A stretch of DNA of 64,000 nucleotides from Flavobacterium sp. LC2016-23 (lineage in GTDB: Bacteria; Bacteroidota; Bacteroidia; Flavobacteriales; Flavobacteriaceae). Below, in pieces: positions 9,537 through 18,903 of the stretch; within the stretch, counting starts at the first letter, position 1; each line of letters opens with the position of its first letter. The position numbers and the translations under genes are program-made. The stretch spans positions 1-64,000 of the forward strand of contig NZ_WKKE01000009.1 of the NCBI RefSeq assembly GCF_009674775.1, in the 5' to 3' direction. The notes beneath the pieces are model-generated. The model made no database searches, was not told where the DNA came from, and saw nothing but the letters and a program-made list of their open reading frames with translations.

Positions 9537-10625
9537 TTAATTTTTTGCTTTGATCGAAGCTTCAAGATTTCTTTCAATCGAATGTCCGGGTCTTGACCAT
9601 TTTGGTTTTTCACCTAACGGAGCGAATTGAGAATCTGCTGCTTCAACCGTTTTGGGCTGTGAAACCTTAGTAAATGGTTTCTGCGGATTCAATCCTAACA
9701 ACTCAAACATTTTCATGTCTTCCTGTACATCCGGGTTAGGAGTAGTAAGTAATTTGTCTCCTGCAAAAATAGAATTGGCTCCTGCAAAAAAGCACATGGC
9801 CTGTCCTTCGCGGCTCATATTGGTTCTTCCGGCAGATAAACGAACCTGTGTTTCCGGCATCACAATTCTTGTCGTAGCGACCATACGGATCATTTCCCAG
9901 ATTTCAACCGGTTTTTCATCTTCCATAGGAGTTCCTTCAACGGCAACCAATGCATTAATAGGCACTGATTCCGGTTGAGGATTTAAGGTCGAAAGTGCCA
10001 CAAGCATTCCTGCCCTGTCTTCGATACTTTCTCCCATTCCGATAATTCCTCCGCTGCAAACCGTAACATTGGTTTTACGAACGTTTTCAATTGTTTCTAA
10101 ACGGTCTTCGAAAGCACGTGTCGAAATGACATCTTTATAATAATCTTCAGAAGTATCTAAATTGTGATTGTATGCATATAAGCCCGCTTCTGCCAAACGC
10201 TGTGCCTGGTTTTCGGTAATCATTCCCAAAGTACAGCAAACTTCCATGTCCAGTTTATTGATGGTACGCACCATCTCTAAAACCTGATCGAATTCTTCTC
10301 CGTCTTTTACGTTTCTCCACGCAGCTCCCATACAAACGCGTGAGGATCCGCTTGATTTAGCACGCAAAGCCTGCGCTTTTACCTGACTTACACTCATTAA
10401 ATCATTTCCTTCAACACCTGTGTTGTATCGTGCAGCTTGTGGACAATAGCCGCAATCTTCAGGACATCCTCCTGTTTTTATCGATAACAGCGTAGAAACC
10501 TGTACTACGTTCGGATCGTGTTTTTCTCTGTGAATCGTTGCTGCTTCATAAAGCAGGTCCATCATAGGTTTATTATATATGGCGATTATTTCGTCTTTTG
10601 TCCAGTTGTGTTTTGTAATGCTCAT
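9537..10625 (-). CDS. bioB: Biotin synthase
   Basis: A radical SAM enzyme that inserts sulfur into dethiobiotin, the last step of biotin synthesis. The protein has 362 residues from the MSITKHNW start. The 4Fe-4S cluster motif CxxxCxxC is C54, C58, C61 (GGCPEDCGYC), and the conserved YNHNLDTS and SAGR segments are present. An in-frame ATG 24 bases upstream (10649) is rejected because it falls in a predicted -7 promoter box at 10647-10654. No other biotin genes are adjacent. Length and motifs are normal for the family, so the assignment is firm. Confidence 0.96.
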   Translation of the reverse strand: MSITKHNWTKDEIIAIYNKPMMDLLYEAATIHREKHDPNVVQVSTLLSIKTGGCPEDCGYCPQAARYNTGVEGNDLMSVSQVKAQALRAKSSGSSRVCMGAAWRNVKDGEEFDQVLEMVRTINKLDMEVCCTLGMITENQAQRLAEAGLYAYNHNLDTSEDYYKDVISTRAFEDRLETIENVRKTNVTVCSGGIIGMGESIEDRAGMLVALSTLNPQPESVPINALVAVEGTPMEDEKPVEIWEMIRMVATTRIVMPETQVRLSAGRTNMSREGQAMCFFAGANSIFAGDKLLTTPNPDVQEDMKMFELLGLNPQKPFTKVSQPKTVEAADSQFAPLGEKPKWSRPGHSIERNLEASIKAKN

Positions 10626-10646
10626 TAATACATTTTTTTGATGCTT

Positions 10647-10677
10647 CAAAAGTAGTTAAATTGTTCTAATCCACCAA
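10647..10677 (-). promoter_or_regulatory. Predicted bioB promoter (Bacteroidota -33/-7 type)
   Basis: Read on the minus strand: TTG (10675-10677), 20-nt spacer, TACTTTTG (10647-10654), matching the TTG-N19-TAnnTTTG consensus of Bacteroidota. It lies just upstream of the preferred bioB ATG at 10625. Confidence 0.5.
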
Positions 10678-10714
10678 TGATGTATTCTGTAAATGAATAT
10701 TTAGCACGTTTTTT

Positions 10715-10769
10715 CAAAAAAGAAACACTCTAAAATCATAGAATTACATTTTTTTATGATTTTAGAGTG
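10715..10769 (-). terminator. Terminator of the small membrane protein gene
   Basis: A 15-bp perfect stem (10726-10740 with 10755-10769, CACTCTAAAATCATA type) with a 14-nt loop. On the minus strand a T-rich tract follows (A-rich on + at 10715-10724). It ends the gene whose stop is at 10798. Confidence 0.8.
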
Positions 10770-10797
10770 CTAAATTCTTTAATTTTATTTTGAAAAA

Positions 10798-11235
10798 TTA
10801 ATCTGCGACATATTTATTATTCCAATACAACATCATCATCAAAGTGACAATTACCGATGAAGCTATTCCTTCAAACAGCAGGCAGATGCAATAGGTTGGC
10901 ACAGAAGGATCTCCTCCAAACATAAAAGTCGACGATAGTGTTTTTACATACGCATCACCACCTCTGGCATAACTGTAAACCAGTAATCCGAAAACACTCA
11001 GTGCCACACCTACTACAGAAGTGGCCATTGCAGAAACGGCATTGGAAACAAAATTGGTTTCGCCTTCATGAAGGTTCATTCGCATGGTTTTATTTACGCC
11101 ATAAAATATAAAAAATACATTAAGGGTACGCAGATAAAATAAATCGGCAAGCCCCAATACATTCATCAGTAAAAAATAAATGCCAATTCCAAGGAATATT
11201 AAAAAACCGTTGGTGATTTCTTTAGGTAGTTTCAT
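10798..11235 (-). CDS. Small four-helix membrane protein of unknown function
   Basis: The protein has 145 residues and is not assigned to a named family. Four hydrophobic segments are visible at about residues 10-28, 32-48, 65-88 and 115-138, separated by short charged loops (for example NKTMRMNLHEGETN). There is no cleavable signal, so it is an inner-membrane protein. It starts MKLPKEI, has its own downstream terminator, and lies between ribF and bioB on the same strand. Function cannot be inferred from context. Confidence 0.65.
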   Translation of the reverse strand: MKLPKEITNGFLIFLGIGIYFLLMNVLGLADLFYLRTLNVFFIFYGVNKTMRMNLHEGETNFVSNAVSAMATSVVGVALSVFGLLVYSYARGGDAYVKTLSSTFMFGGDPSVPTYCICLLFEGIASSVIVTLMMMLYWNNKYVAD

Positions 11236-11353
11236 AATGGTTATTTTTAAAGAAGTTAATAGTAAACGATTGACAAACAGTGCTGTATATCAAATTTACT
11301 AAAAAAATAACTACGATGATTTAAAAATACCAAAAAGTACGCTGTGGAGTTTT

Positions 11354-12283
11354 CTAAAGCTGGCCAATAAATGCCAGCGCCGTTTTTTTATCCTGATTTA
11401 ATTGTGCTTTCAGCAGTTCTACGGATCCGAATTTTTGCTCTTCACGAAGATAGTTCAGTAAAGAAATTTCAATTTTCTGCCCGTAAATATCAGCATCAAA
11501 ATCAAAAAGATGTACTTCTATGGTTTGCTTTTCTCCGTTTACAGTTGGATTGTAACCAATATTCATCATGCCGAAAACTTTTGTTCCGTTAATCAGGGTC
11601 TGAACAACGTAAACGCCCTTTTTTGGAATTTTTTTATAGTCTTCTTCAATATGAATGTTGGCTGTCGGAAAACCTATAGTTCTGCCGAGTTGTTTTCCTT
11701 TTACCACTTCACCGTTCAGGAAATAAGCATATCCCAGATAATTATTTGCCAAAGAAATGTTTCCCTCATCTAAGGCTTTTCTGATTTTAGTGGAACTTAC
11801 AGAAACATCCTGAATCTCTTCAGCTGAAATTTGCTCCACCTCAAATCCGTATTCTTTTCCAAAAGCAATTAAATCATTAATATCAGCCGTTCTGTTTCTG
11901 CCAAAACGATGATCATGACCAATAATTATTTTCTGAATATGAAACTGATCCACCAAAATAGAATGCACAAATTCTTCGGCCGTTAATCTTGAAAAACTTT
12001 CGTTAAACGGATGAATGACAAGGTTTTCAATTCCGGTTTGTTCGAGGAGTTTTGTTTTTTCGGAAATCGTATTTAAAAGTTTAATTTCTGATTTTTCCTG
12101 AAGGACCATTCTGGGGTGCGGGAAAAAAGTAAGAACCAGACTTTCGTATTTGCCGTTTTCAGTGTTTTGCGTAATTCGCTCCAGAATTTTTTTATGACCA
12201 ATATGTACACCATCAAAGGTGCCAAGAGTTAAAATAGTTTTCTTGGTGGACCGAAAATCGTTTATAGAATGAAAAAGCTTCAA
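11354..12283 (-). CDS. ribF: Bifunctional riboflavin kinase / FAD synthetase
   Basis: Converts riboflavin to FMN and FMN to FAD in the cytoplasm. At 309 residues it is normal length for RibF. The N-terminal nucleotidyltransferase domain (about 1-180) carries LGTFDGVHIGHKKIL, with the HxGH-type motif, and HDHRFG. The C-terminal kinase domain (about 185-305) carries GRTIGFPTANI, the flavokinase signature. A TAAATTTG-type -7 box lies upstream on the minus strand (12305-12312). It looks monocistronic. Confidence 0.95.
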   Translation of the reverse strand: MKLFHSINDFRSTKKTILTLGTFDGVHIGHKKILERITQNTENGKYESLVLTFFPHPRMVLQEKSEIKLLNTISEKTKLLEQTGIENLVIHPFNESFSRLTAEEFVHSILVDQFHIQKIIIGHDHRFGRNRTADINDLIAFGKEYGFEVEQISAEEIQDVSVSSTKIRKALDEGNISLANNYLGYAYFLNGEVVKGKQLGRTIGFPTANIHIEEDYKKIPKKGVYVVQTLINGTKVFGMMNIGYNPTVNGEKQTIEVHLFDFDADIYGQKIEISLLNYLREEQKFGSVELLKAQLNQDKKTALAFIGQL

Positions 12284-12480
12284 AGCAAATTATTTAAGAT
12301 GGTGCAAATTTATACTATCTATTTTAAAATCGATGCTCAGCGGAATTGATTTTTTAATGAAATTTAGTTTCTTTTTGTTAAAAAGCGGTTAGTCGTCGAT
12401 GAAAAACAATTAAATGTCTAATATATATAATAATTTAATTTAATTGGTTTATTTTTGATAGTTTAAATACCACTCGATTT

Positions 12481-15243
12481 ATGAAAAAACTATTACTTTT
12501 TATATCAATTGTTTTCTGTTATACCCATACGAATGCTCAAAACGATGGTTTGTGGCAGAAAGTAAATGCAACTTCTGTTTTTAACAGAAAGGTAAATTCT
12601 GAAGATTCAGAGAAGTTGTATTTTAAATTAAATGCAGATTTCCTGAAACAAAAACTGGCAGCAGCAACAGATAAACAATCAAAAAGTAATACTTCACAAA
12701 TTACTTTTCCAAATCAAAATGGAATTTTAGAACGTTTTACGATTTGGGAATCTTCTAATTTTGATCCGGAATTGCAGGCAAAATATCCGGATATCAGAGC
12801 GTATGAAGGAGTGGGTATTGATGATAAATCGGCAAAAATCCATTTCAGTCTTTCGCCGGCCGGCTTGCAATCTATGGTACTTCGTACCGATAAAAGCCCG
12901 GAATTTATAGAAAACAATCCGGATGATAAAACGCAATATGTAGTTTTTGCTTCGAAAAGTACGCTTGGGAAGGCCAAATTAAATTGTTCTACAAAAGAAG
13001 GTTCCAATAATCAGAAAACAGCAAAAAATGCGCTTGCCTCAAAAGAAACGGCAAACAATAAGGTTTTTAAAACTTTGAAACTGGCACTCTCTTGTACTGG
13101 AGAATATGCGACTTATTTTGGAGGAACAAAAGCGGGAGCATTGGCGGGAATGAATGCCACACTAACGCGGGTAAATGGAATTTTTAACCGGGATCTTGCT
13201 GTGAAATTGGTTTTGATTGCGAATAATGATGCGATTATTTATACCAATGCATCTACTGATCCGTATTCTAATGCTTCTGCCGGAACGGATGGTGCCTGGA
13301 ATCAGGAAGTTCAGACTACTTTGACAAATGTAATCGGAAATGGTGCATATGATATAGGACATCTTTTCGGTGCTTCAGGCGGAGGAGGAAATGCAGGATG
13401 TATCGGTTGTATTTGCGTGGATCCGACAACTTCTGAACCTGCAGGAAAAGGAAGTGGTTATACGTCACCTTCTAATGCAAAACCGGAAGGAGATACTTTT
13501 GATATTGATTTTGTAATTCACGAATTTGGGCATCAGTTAGGGGCCAATCATACTTTTTCGTACGATGGTAGTGAGAGAACAAATGTAAATGTCGAGCCGG
13601 GAAGTGGTTCTACCATTATGGGATACGCCGGAATTTCTGAGGGGTACGATGTGCAAAATAACTCTGACGATTATTTTGCCTATGTGAGTATTCTGCAAAT
13701 TCAAAATACACTTTCGGGTGTTAGTTGTCCTGTAAGTACAGCTTTGACCAATAATCCGCCAACCATAAGTGCCGGCTCTGATTATACAATACCCAAAGGA
13801 ACTGCCTTCGTTTTAAAAGGAACAGGTTCTGATCCGGAAGGAGATACAATAACCTATTGCTGGGAGGAAAACGATAATGCAACAAGTACATCGGGGGAAA
13901 CGAGTAAAGCATACGCAACAAAACCTGACGGAGCTTTATTCCGTTCTTTTCTGCCGGTTAGCTCACCTGTTCGATATATGCCACAACTGGATGCTGTGCT
14001 GCAAAATAAATTATCATCTACCTGGGAGTCTGTTTCCAATATTGCCAGAACTTTGAATTTTACTTTAACAGGACGCGACAACGCAACTCAGGGCACAGCG
14101 CAAACCAGAACAGACGCTATGGCTGTTGTGGTAAATGCAAATGCAGGACCTTTTGCCGTTACTTCTCAAAACACAGATAATATTGGCTGGGCAAACGGAA
14201 GTCAGCAGACTATTTCATGGAGTGTGAATAACACTACTACTATAGCTGGTTCTGCTAACGTAAATATTAAACTTTCTACAGATGGCGGCTTAACGTTTCC
14301 AACTACATTAGTATCCAATACGCCAAATGACGGTTCGGAAATTATTACGGTTCCAACTGATATTAAAGCGACAACCTGCAGATTGCTGATTGAGCCAACG
14401 GCTAATATTTATTATGCTGTAAACAGCAATCAGTTTGCTATTGGTTACACGGTTTCAACAGATTCAAAAACCTATACTTTCAATACTCCAATTGTTATTC
14501 CGGATGGGAATTTAACCTATACCACAAGAATAATTACGGTGACTGCTCCCTTCAGTACAGCAAAAAATACCATTACGGCAGGTATGGGCAATACTCAGCA
14601 AACCGCAAAAAATACAGCTGCTCCGGATGGAACTGCTATTAGTGATGTCGATTTGAATATTAATTTTACACATACTTATTTATCAGACGTTCAGATTAGT
14701 ATTATGAGTCCTTCGGGCACTATTGTTAATTTGTTTGACGGAAGTTGTGGAAGTGCCTCAAATACTTTGGATTTAAAATATGATGATGCAGGAAGTGCGA
14801 TCTCCTGCGGAATGACAACGCTGCAAACGGTTTCTCCGGCAGGTAAATTAAGTGCGTTTAATAATGAAAATCCTTATGGTGACTGGACCTTAATGGTTCG
14901 TGATATTGATGCCGGAAAAACAGGTACAATAAACTCGGCATCGATTACCATTCAGGCTCAAAAATTTACCTTAGGAACCGATGAGGTGGTAACGGCTATT
15001 GATTTTGCCCTTTTTCCCAATCCAAATAAAGGAAGTTTTACGATTCAGTTTTCACCGGAATCTCCGTCAGGGGTTAAAGTTTTGGTGTCTGATATTTTAG
15101 GACGAACGGTTTATTCAAAATCTTTTGCACCGTCTTCTAATTTTAATGAAAATATTCAGCTTTCCAATGTTTCTTCAGGAATTTATCTGGTAAGTGTTAT
15201 TGATGGTAACCGAAAAACGGTTAAGAAAATAGTAATTAATTAA
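12481..15243 (+). CDS. Secreted reprolysin-like zinc metalloprotease with P domain and T9SS type A sorting domain
   Basis: The protein has 920 residues. A signal peptide (about 1-19, ending TNAQ) is followed by a propeptide-like region and a metzincin catalytic domain with HExxHxxGxxH (H347, E348, H351, H357) and a downstream Met-turn candidate (STIMGYAG). Residues about 650-830 resemble a proprotein convertase P/Homo B domain (SDVDLNINFTHTYLSDVQI, then NPYGDWTLMVRD). Residues about 840-920 are a type A T9SS domain (FPNPNKGSFTI, then SGIYLVSV and KKIVIN). Such enzymes are exported through T9SS and degrade extracellular protein. A TATTTTTG -7-like box sits at 12450-12457. Confidence 0.88.
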   Translation: MKKLLLFISIVFCYTHTNAQNDGLWQKVNATSVFNRKVNSEDSEKLYFKLNADFLKQKLAAATDKQSKSNTSQITFPNQNGILERFTIWESSNFDPELQAKYPDIRAYEGVGIDDKSAKIHFSLSPAGLQSMVLRTDKSPEFIENNPDDKTQYVVFASKSTLGKAKLNCSTKEGSNNQKTAKNALASKETANNKVFKTLKLALSCTGEYATYFGGTKAGALAGMNATLTRVNGIFNRDLAVKLVLIANNDAIIYTNASTDPYSNASAGTDGAWNQEVQTTLTNVIGNGAYDIGHLFGASGGGGNAGCIGCICVDPTTSEPAGKGSGYTSPSNAKPEGDTFDIDFVIHEFGHQLGANHTFSYDGSERTNVNVEPGSGSTIMGYAGISEGYDVQNNSDDYFAYVSILQIQNTLSGVSCPVSTALTNNPPTISAGSDYTIPKGTAFVLKGTGSDPEGDTITYCWEENDNATSTSGETSKAYATKPDGALFRSFLPVSSPVRYMPQLDAVLQNKLSSTWESVSNIARTLNFTLTGRDNATQGTAQTRTDAMAVVVNANAGPFAVTSQNTDNIGWANGSQQTISWSVNNTTTIAGSANVNIKLSTDGGLTFPTTLVSNTPNDGSEIITVPTDIKATTCRLLIEPTANIYYAVNSNQFAIGYTVSTDSKTYTFNTPIVIPDGNLTYTTRIITVTAPFSTAKNTITAGMGNTQQTAKNTAAPDGTAISDVDLNINFTHTYLSDVQISIMSPSGTIVNLFDGSCGSASNTLDLKYDDAGSAISCGMTTLQTVSPAGKLSAFNNENPYGDWTLMVRDIDAGKTGTINSASITIQAQKFTLGTDEVVTAIDFALFPNPNKGSFTIQFSPESPSGVKVLVSDILGRTVYSKSFAPSSNFNENIQLSNVSSGIYLVSVIDGNRKTVKKIVIN

Positions 15244-15282
15244 TTTGTAACTCGTTAGTTGCAATTGAAAATTAGTGTCAGG

Positions 15283-15356
15283 CTGAGCGGAGTCGAAGCC
15301 CCTTTCATGTGAAAAAGCCTTCCACTTCGCTCACGATGCCCTTCGACTCCGCTCAG
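15283..15356. repeat. Intergenic inverted repeat of the CTGAGCGRAGTCGAAG family
   Basis: A perfect 16-bp inverted repeat: CTGAGCGGAGTCGAAG at 15283-15298 and its complement at 15341-15356. A partial copy (CTTCGCTCA) lies in the loop. A second copy with one base changed lies at 52104-52154. It is GC-rich against the AT-rich background and lies between convergent genes, so it may also act in termination. Confidence 0.8.
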
Positions 15357-15407
15357 GATAACATTGATTTCTAAAAGAATAAAGACATTTCACTCAAATT
15401 TATATTT

Positions 15408-16088
15408 TTAGTGCGCCATTGCCATACAGACAATGCTGATCTTAGCTCCCGGAATTTTTAACAGCGCACGGGAACAGGCTTCGAGTGTGGCTCCGGTAGT
15501 CAGGACATCATCGACAATTAAAAAATGTTTATGATGGATTTCTTCTGATAAAAGGACATCAAATATGTTTTCTATATTTTCTGATCTTCCCAAAAGATTC
15601 TTTTTTGATTGTGTTTTCGAATATATTTTTCGATATAAAACAGCGTCATTATAAGGAATGTTCAGATTTTCGGCTATGGCTTTTCCAAAAGTACTGACCT
15701 GATTATAACCTCTTTCCTTAAATTTTCTTTTGTGCAGCGGTACCGGGATAACAACATCAAACGGAGATACTAATGTTAGTTTTTTCAAATCTTCTGCATA
15801 CCAGTTGCCTAAAAGAGTTCCGATTTCTTCCCGTCCTTTGTATTTTAGGTTATGAATGAGTTCCTGTACAATCCCTTTTTTATTAAAATATAAGAAAGCA
15901 GATGCATGCTCAATGTCAATTTTCCCATAAAACTTTTTGACGGCTTCATTTTTAGGATCCAGATGATATTGGGTCAAAGGCATTTCGTGCCGACATCTAC
16001 TGCACAATACACTTTCATAAGTCATTAAAATAGTATGGCATCCGGCACAAACTTTAGGAAAAAACAGGTCAATAATATAATTAAACAC
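15408..16088 (-). CDS. comF: ComF family phosphoribosyltransferase-like protein
   Basis: The protein has 226 residues. It opens with a zinc-ribbon-like set of cysteines (C14, C17, C29, C32 in CAGC and CSRC) followed by a type I PRTase fold with the PRPP-binding motif LIVDDVLTTGATLEAC near residues 188-203. The family name comes from Bacillus ComFC, involved in DNA uptake; relatives are often called GntX or amidophosphoribosyltransferase-like. Its exact reaction in Flavobacteriia is not known. A CAAAAATA (TATTTTTG on minus) -7 candidate lies at 16109-16116, back-to-back with the glyS promoter. Confidence 0.88.
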   Translation of the reverse strand: MFNYIIDLFFPKVCAGCHTILMTYESVLCSRCRHEMPLTQYHLDPKNEAVKKFYGKIDIEHASAFLYFNKKGIVQELIHNLKYKGREEIGTLLGNWYAEDLKKLTLVSPFDVVIPVPLHKRKFKERGYNQVSTFGKAIAENLNIPYNDAVLYRKIYSKTQSKKNLLGRSENIENIFDVLLSEEIHHKHFLIVDDVLTTGATLEACSRALLKIPGAKISIVCMAMAH

Positions 16089-16171
16089 AAATAGAAAGAA
16101 TTTAGTTACAAAAATAACGAAATCAGCGCTTCAATCTTTATTATTTTTCTTTTTTTTAAACGTACTTTTTA

Positions 16172-16179
16172 TATTTTTG
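16172..16179 (+). promoter_or_regulatory. Predicted glyS -7 box, very close to the start codon
   Basis: TATTTTTG matches TAnnTTTG and ends only 7 bases before the ATG at 16187, so the transcript would be nearly leaderless. No clear -33 TTG is seen. Confidence 0.4.
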
Positions 16180-16186
16180 CATCACT

Positions 16187-17725
16187 ATGGCAAAACAAGA
16201 AGATATATTTAAGAATGTGGTTTCGCACGCAAAAGAGTACGGATTTATTTTTCCGTCAAGCGAAGTATACGATGGATTGAGTGCAGTGTATGATTATGCA
16301 CAAAATGGCGTCGAGTTAAAAAAGAATATCCGTGAATATTGGTGGAAATCAATGGTTCAGATGAATGAAAATATTGTCGGCCTTGACGCTGCAATATTAA
16401 TGCATCCGACTACCTGGAAAGCTTCAGGCCACGTTGATGCCTTCAATGATCCGTTAATTGACAATAAAGATTCGAAAAAAAGATACAGAGCTGACGTTTT
16501 AGTCGAAGATTATGCTGAAAAGTTAAATCTGAAAGCTAAAAAAGAAATCGAAAAAGCAAAAGCCCGCTTTGGTGATGCTTTCAACGAACAGGAATTTATT
16601 ACGACAAATGCCCGTGTAGTTGAATATTTGGCTAAAGAGAGAGAAATTCTGGAAAGACTTGCAAAAGGGATGAGCGAAGATCTTCAGGATGTAAAAGCGC
16701 TAATCGAAGAACTGGAAATTGCTGATCCTGAAACGGGTTCAAGAAACTGGACAGACGTTAAGCAATTCAACTTAATGTTTGGTACTAAACTTGGAGCTTC
16801 TGCAGACTCTGCAATGGATTTATATTTACGTCCGGAAACCGCTCAGGGTATTTTTGTGAATTTTCTGAACGTACAAAAATCAGGGCGTATGAAGATTCCG
16901 TTTGGAATTGCCCAGACAGGTAAAGCCTTCAGAAACGAAATCGTTGCAAGGCAATTTATTTTCCGTATGCGTGAATTCGAACAAATGGAAATGCAATTTT
17001 TTGTACGTCCGGGCGAAGAAATGCAAGCTTATGAATACTGGAAAGAAACACGTTTAAAATGGCATTTGTCTTTGGGATTAGGAAAACAAAATTACCGTTT
17101 TCACGATCACGAAAAATTAGCCCACTATGCAAATGCAGCGGCAGATATCGAGTTTAATTTTCCGTTTGGTTTCAAAGAATTAGAAGGAATTCACTCCCGT
17201 ACAGATTTCGACTTAAAAGCACACGAAAAATTTTCAGGTAGAAAACTACAATATTTTGACCCTGAATTAAATGAAAACTATGTGCCATATGTAGTGGAAA
17301 CTTCAGTTGGTTTAGACCGTATGTTCCTGGCTGTTTTCGCTACTTCATTACAGGAAGAAACTCTTGAAGACGGATCAACGAGAACGGTTCTGAAATTACC
17401 TTCGGTTTTAGCACCAACAAAAGCAGCCGTTCTTCCATTAATTAAAAGAGACGGATTGCCTGAAATTTCCAAGAAAATCATAGATGATTTAAAATGGGAT
17501 TTCAATGTGGCTTATGATGAAAAAGATGCAGTAGGCCGTCGTTACAGAAGACAGGATGCTTTGGGAACCCCGTTTTGTATTACGGTAGATCATCAGACCA
17601 TCGAAGATGAAACGGTAACAATTCGTCACAGAGATACCATGAAACAGGATCGTGTAAAAATTACCGAATTAAGAGCCATTATCGAAGATGAAGTTTCGAT
17701 GAAAAACTGGTTGATGAAAATGTAA
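16187..17725 (+). CDS. glyS: Glycyl-tRNA synthetase (single-chain, dimeric type)
   Basis: Charges tRNA-Gly in translation. The 512-residue protein is the alpha2 class II type used by Bacteroidota, not the two-subunit GlyQ/GlyS type. Class II motifs are visible: the motif 2 region with FRNEIVARQFIFRMREFEQMEM, and motif 3 near the C-terminal half (VVETSVGLDRMFLAVF). An anticodon-binding domain follows (LAPTKAAVLPL, then GRRYRRQDALGTPFC). The N-terminus (KEYGFIFPSSEVYDGL) matches the family start. It is followed by a strong terminator at 17747-17786. Confidence 0.97.
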   Translation: MAKQEDIFKNVVSHAKEYGFIFPSSEVYDGLSAVYDYAQNGVELKKNIREYWWKSMVQMNENIVGLDAAILMHPTTWKASGHVDAFNDPLIDNKDSKKRYRADVLVEDYAEKLNLKAKKEIEKAKARFGDAFNEQEFITTNARVVEYLAKEREILERLAKGMSEDLQDVKALIEELEIADPETGSRNWTDVKQFNLMFGTKLGASADSAMDLYLRPETAQGIFVNFLNVQKSGRMKIPFGIAQTGKAFRNEIVARQFIFRMREFEQMEMQFFVRPGEEMQAYEYWKETRLKWHLSLGLGKQNYRFHDHEKLAHYANAAADIEFNFPFGFKELEGIHSRTDFDLKAHEKFSGRKLQYFDPELNENYVPYVVETSVGLDRMFLAVFATSLQEETLEDGSTRTVLKLPSVLAPTKAAVLPLIKRDGLPEISKKIIDDLKWDFNVAYDEKDAVGRRYRRQDALGTPFCITVDHQTIEDETVTIRHRDTMKQDRVKITELRAIIEDEVSMKNWLMKM

Positions 17726-17746
17726 TTTTTTAAAAATAAAACTCAT

Positions 17747-17786
17747 AAAATCCCAAATTCCGTCTTAGGAGTTTGGGATTTTTTTA
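17747..17786 (+). terminator. Terminator of glyS
   Basis: Arms AAAATCCCAAA (17747-17757) and TTTGGGATTTT (17772-17782), followed by a T-run. It lies 21 bases after the glyS stop. Confidence 0.88.
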
Positions 17787-17924
17787 ATTTAGGCCATCTA
17801 TTCAGTGCGGTATTTCATGCTTTATTTTTTATGTTAACATTTACCGGAAATGTATCAACAATTAAATTTTTAAATCGTTGTTATTCGTAATTTTAGGGAT
17901 AGATAAAATCAAGACCTTCCAATA

Positions 17925-18731
17925 TTGAAAAAGTATTCGTATATTATTATTGATGATGACGCCGAAAGCAGTCTGAAAACCAAAACTGTTGCAGAAGGTT
18001 TTTCAGAATTAACTTTTGTCGGATCAGCTGCAGATTTTCAACAAGGATTAACTTTGATTTTAAAGCACCGGCCCTCGCTTGTGTTTTTAGAAATTGATCC
18101 TAAAGATGTAACATGCGATTTATCGCTTTCTTTCATTAGTGAACTGTATCGGTATTTGTCAATTTTGCCTAAAATAATTGTTACTACCTTAAAAAAAGAA
18201 TTGGCTTACGATGCGATTCAGTATGGCGTTTTTGATTATATATTGAAACCTGTTCAGGAAACAGATTTGCTAAAGACTATTTTAAAATTAGATAAGATAA
18301 CCCTGGATGCGCAATTTATTAAAAGAGGAGATTGTAATGCTGCTGTGATTCCCTTCGTTAAAAGTACTCCGAATAGCGAAAAACCACTGATTATCTGTAT
18401 TAAGTCTTACGGTGATTATCGCTATCTGAATGCGTCTGATATCAGTTATTTTCAGGCCGATAACAATTCAACGGATATTTACCTTAATTCCGGTGAAATG
18501 GTCACAGCTTTTAAAACTCTCAAGTATTTTGAGAATGTACTTTCCTATCCTTTTTTCCGAATTCATAACAGTTACATCATTAACCGAAATTATGTGGCAC
18601 GTATTCATAACGGAAACTCAGTCTGTTACATAAAAAACTCTTCGAAAAAAATTCCTTTCTCAAAAACCTACAAATCAAATGTAGACTTAATTATTACTAA
18701 TTTTTCTGAAGGTAATTACTTAGAAGTCTAA
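17925..18731 (+). CDS. LytTR-type regulator with a receiver domain lacking the phospho-aspartate
   Basis: The protein has 268 residues from a TTG start (KKYSYIIIDDD). The N-terminal receiver fold (about 1-120) keeps the acidic pocket D10-D12, the switch threonines T87/T88 and lysine K108 (ILKPVQ). At the phosphoacceptor position it has glutamate E56 (VFLEIDP instead of the usual FLDIxMP). The C-terminal LytTR DNA-binding domain (about 150-262) is normal, with YLNASDISYFQADNN and FFRIHNSYIINRNYV. No histidine kinase of the LytS type is adjacent. The Glu may mimic constant phosphorylation, or D58 might serve instead; both are inferences. A small exported-protein gene follows on the same strand. 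Confidence 0.85.
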   Translation: MKKYSYIIIDDDAESSLKTKTVAEGFSELTFVGSAADFQQGLTLILKHRPSLVFLEIDPKDVTCDLSLSFISELYRYLSILPKIIVTTLKKELAYDAIQYGVFDYILKPVQETDLLKTILKLDKITLDAQFIKRGDCNAAVIPFVKSTPNSEKPLIICIKSYGDYRYLNASDISYFQADNNSTDIYLNSGEMVTAFKTLKYFENVLSYPFFRIHNSYIINRNYVARIHNGNSVCYIKNSSKKIPFSKTYKSNVDLIITNFSEGNYLEV

Positions 18732-18903
18732 AAGTTAAGTAATTACATACATTTGACGCTCATTGACTATCAATTGGGCATGTTCTACCACAAACTGATT
18801 TTTTCGTACAATATTTTTGGATTCTCCACGTAGATTTGTCCCCATGATTGCAATAAAGTAATCATATACCCCCAAATAAATCACAAACAAAAACCTCAAA
18901 ATC

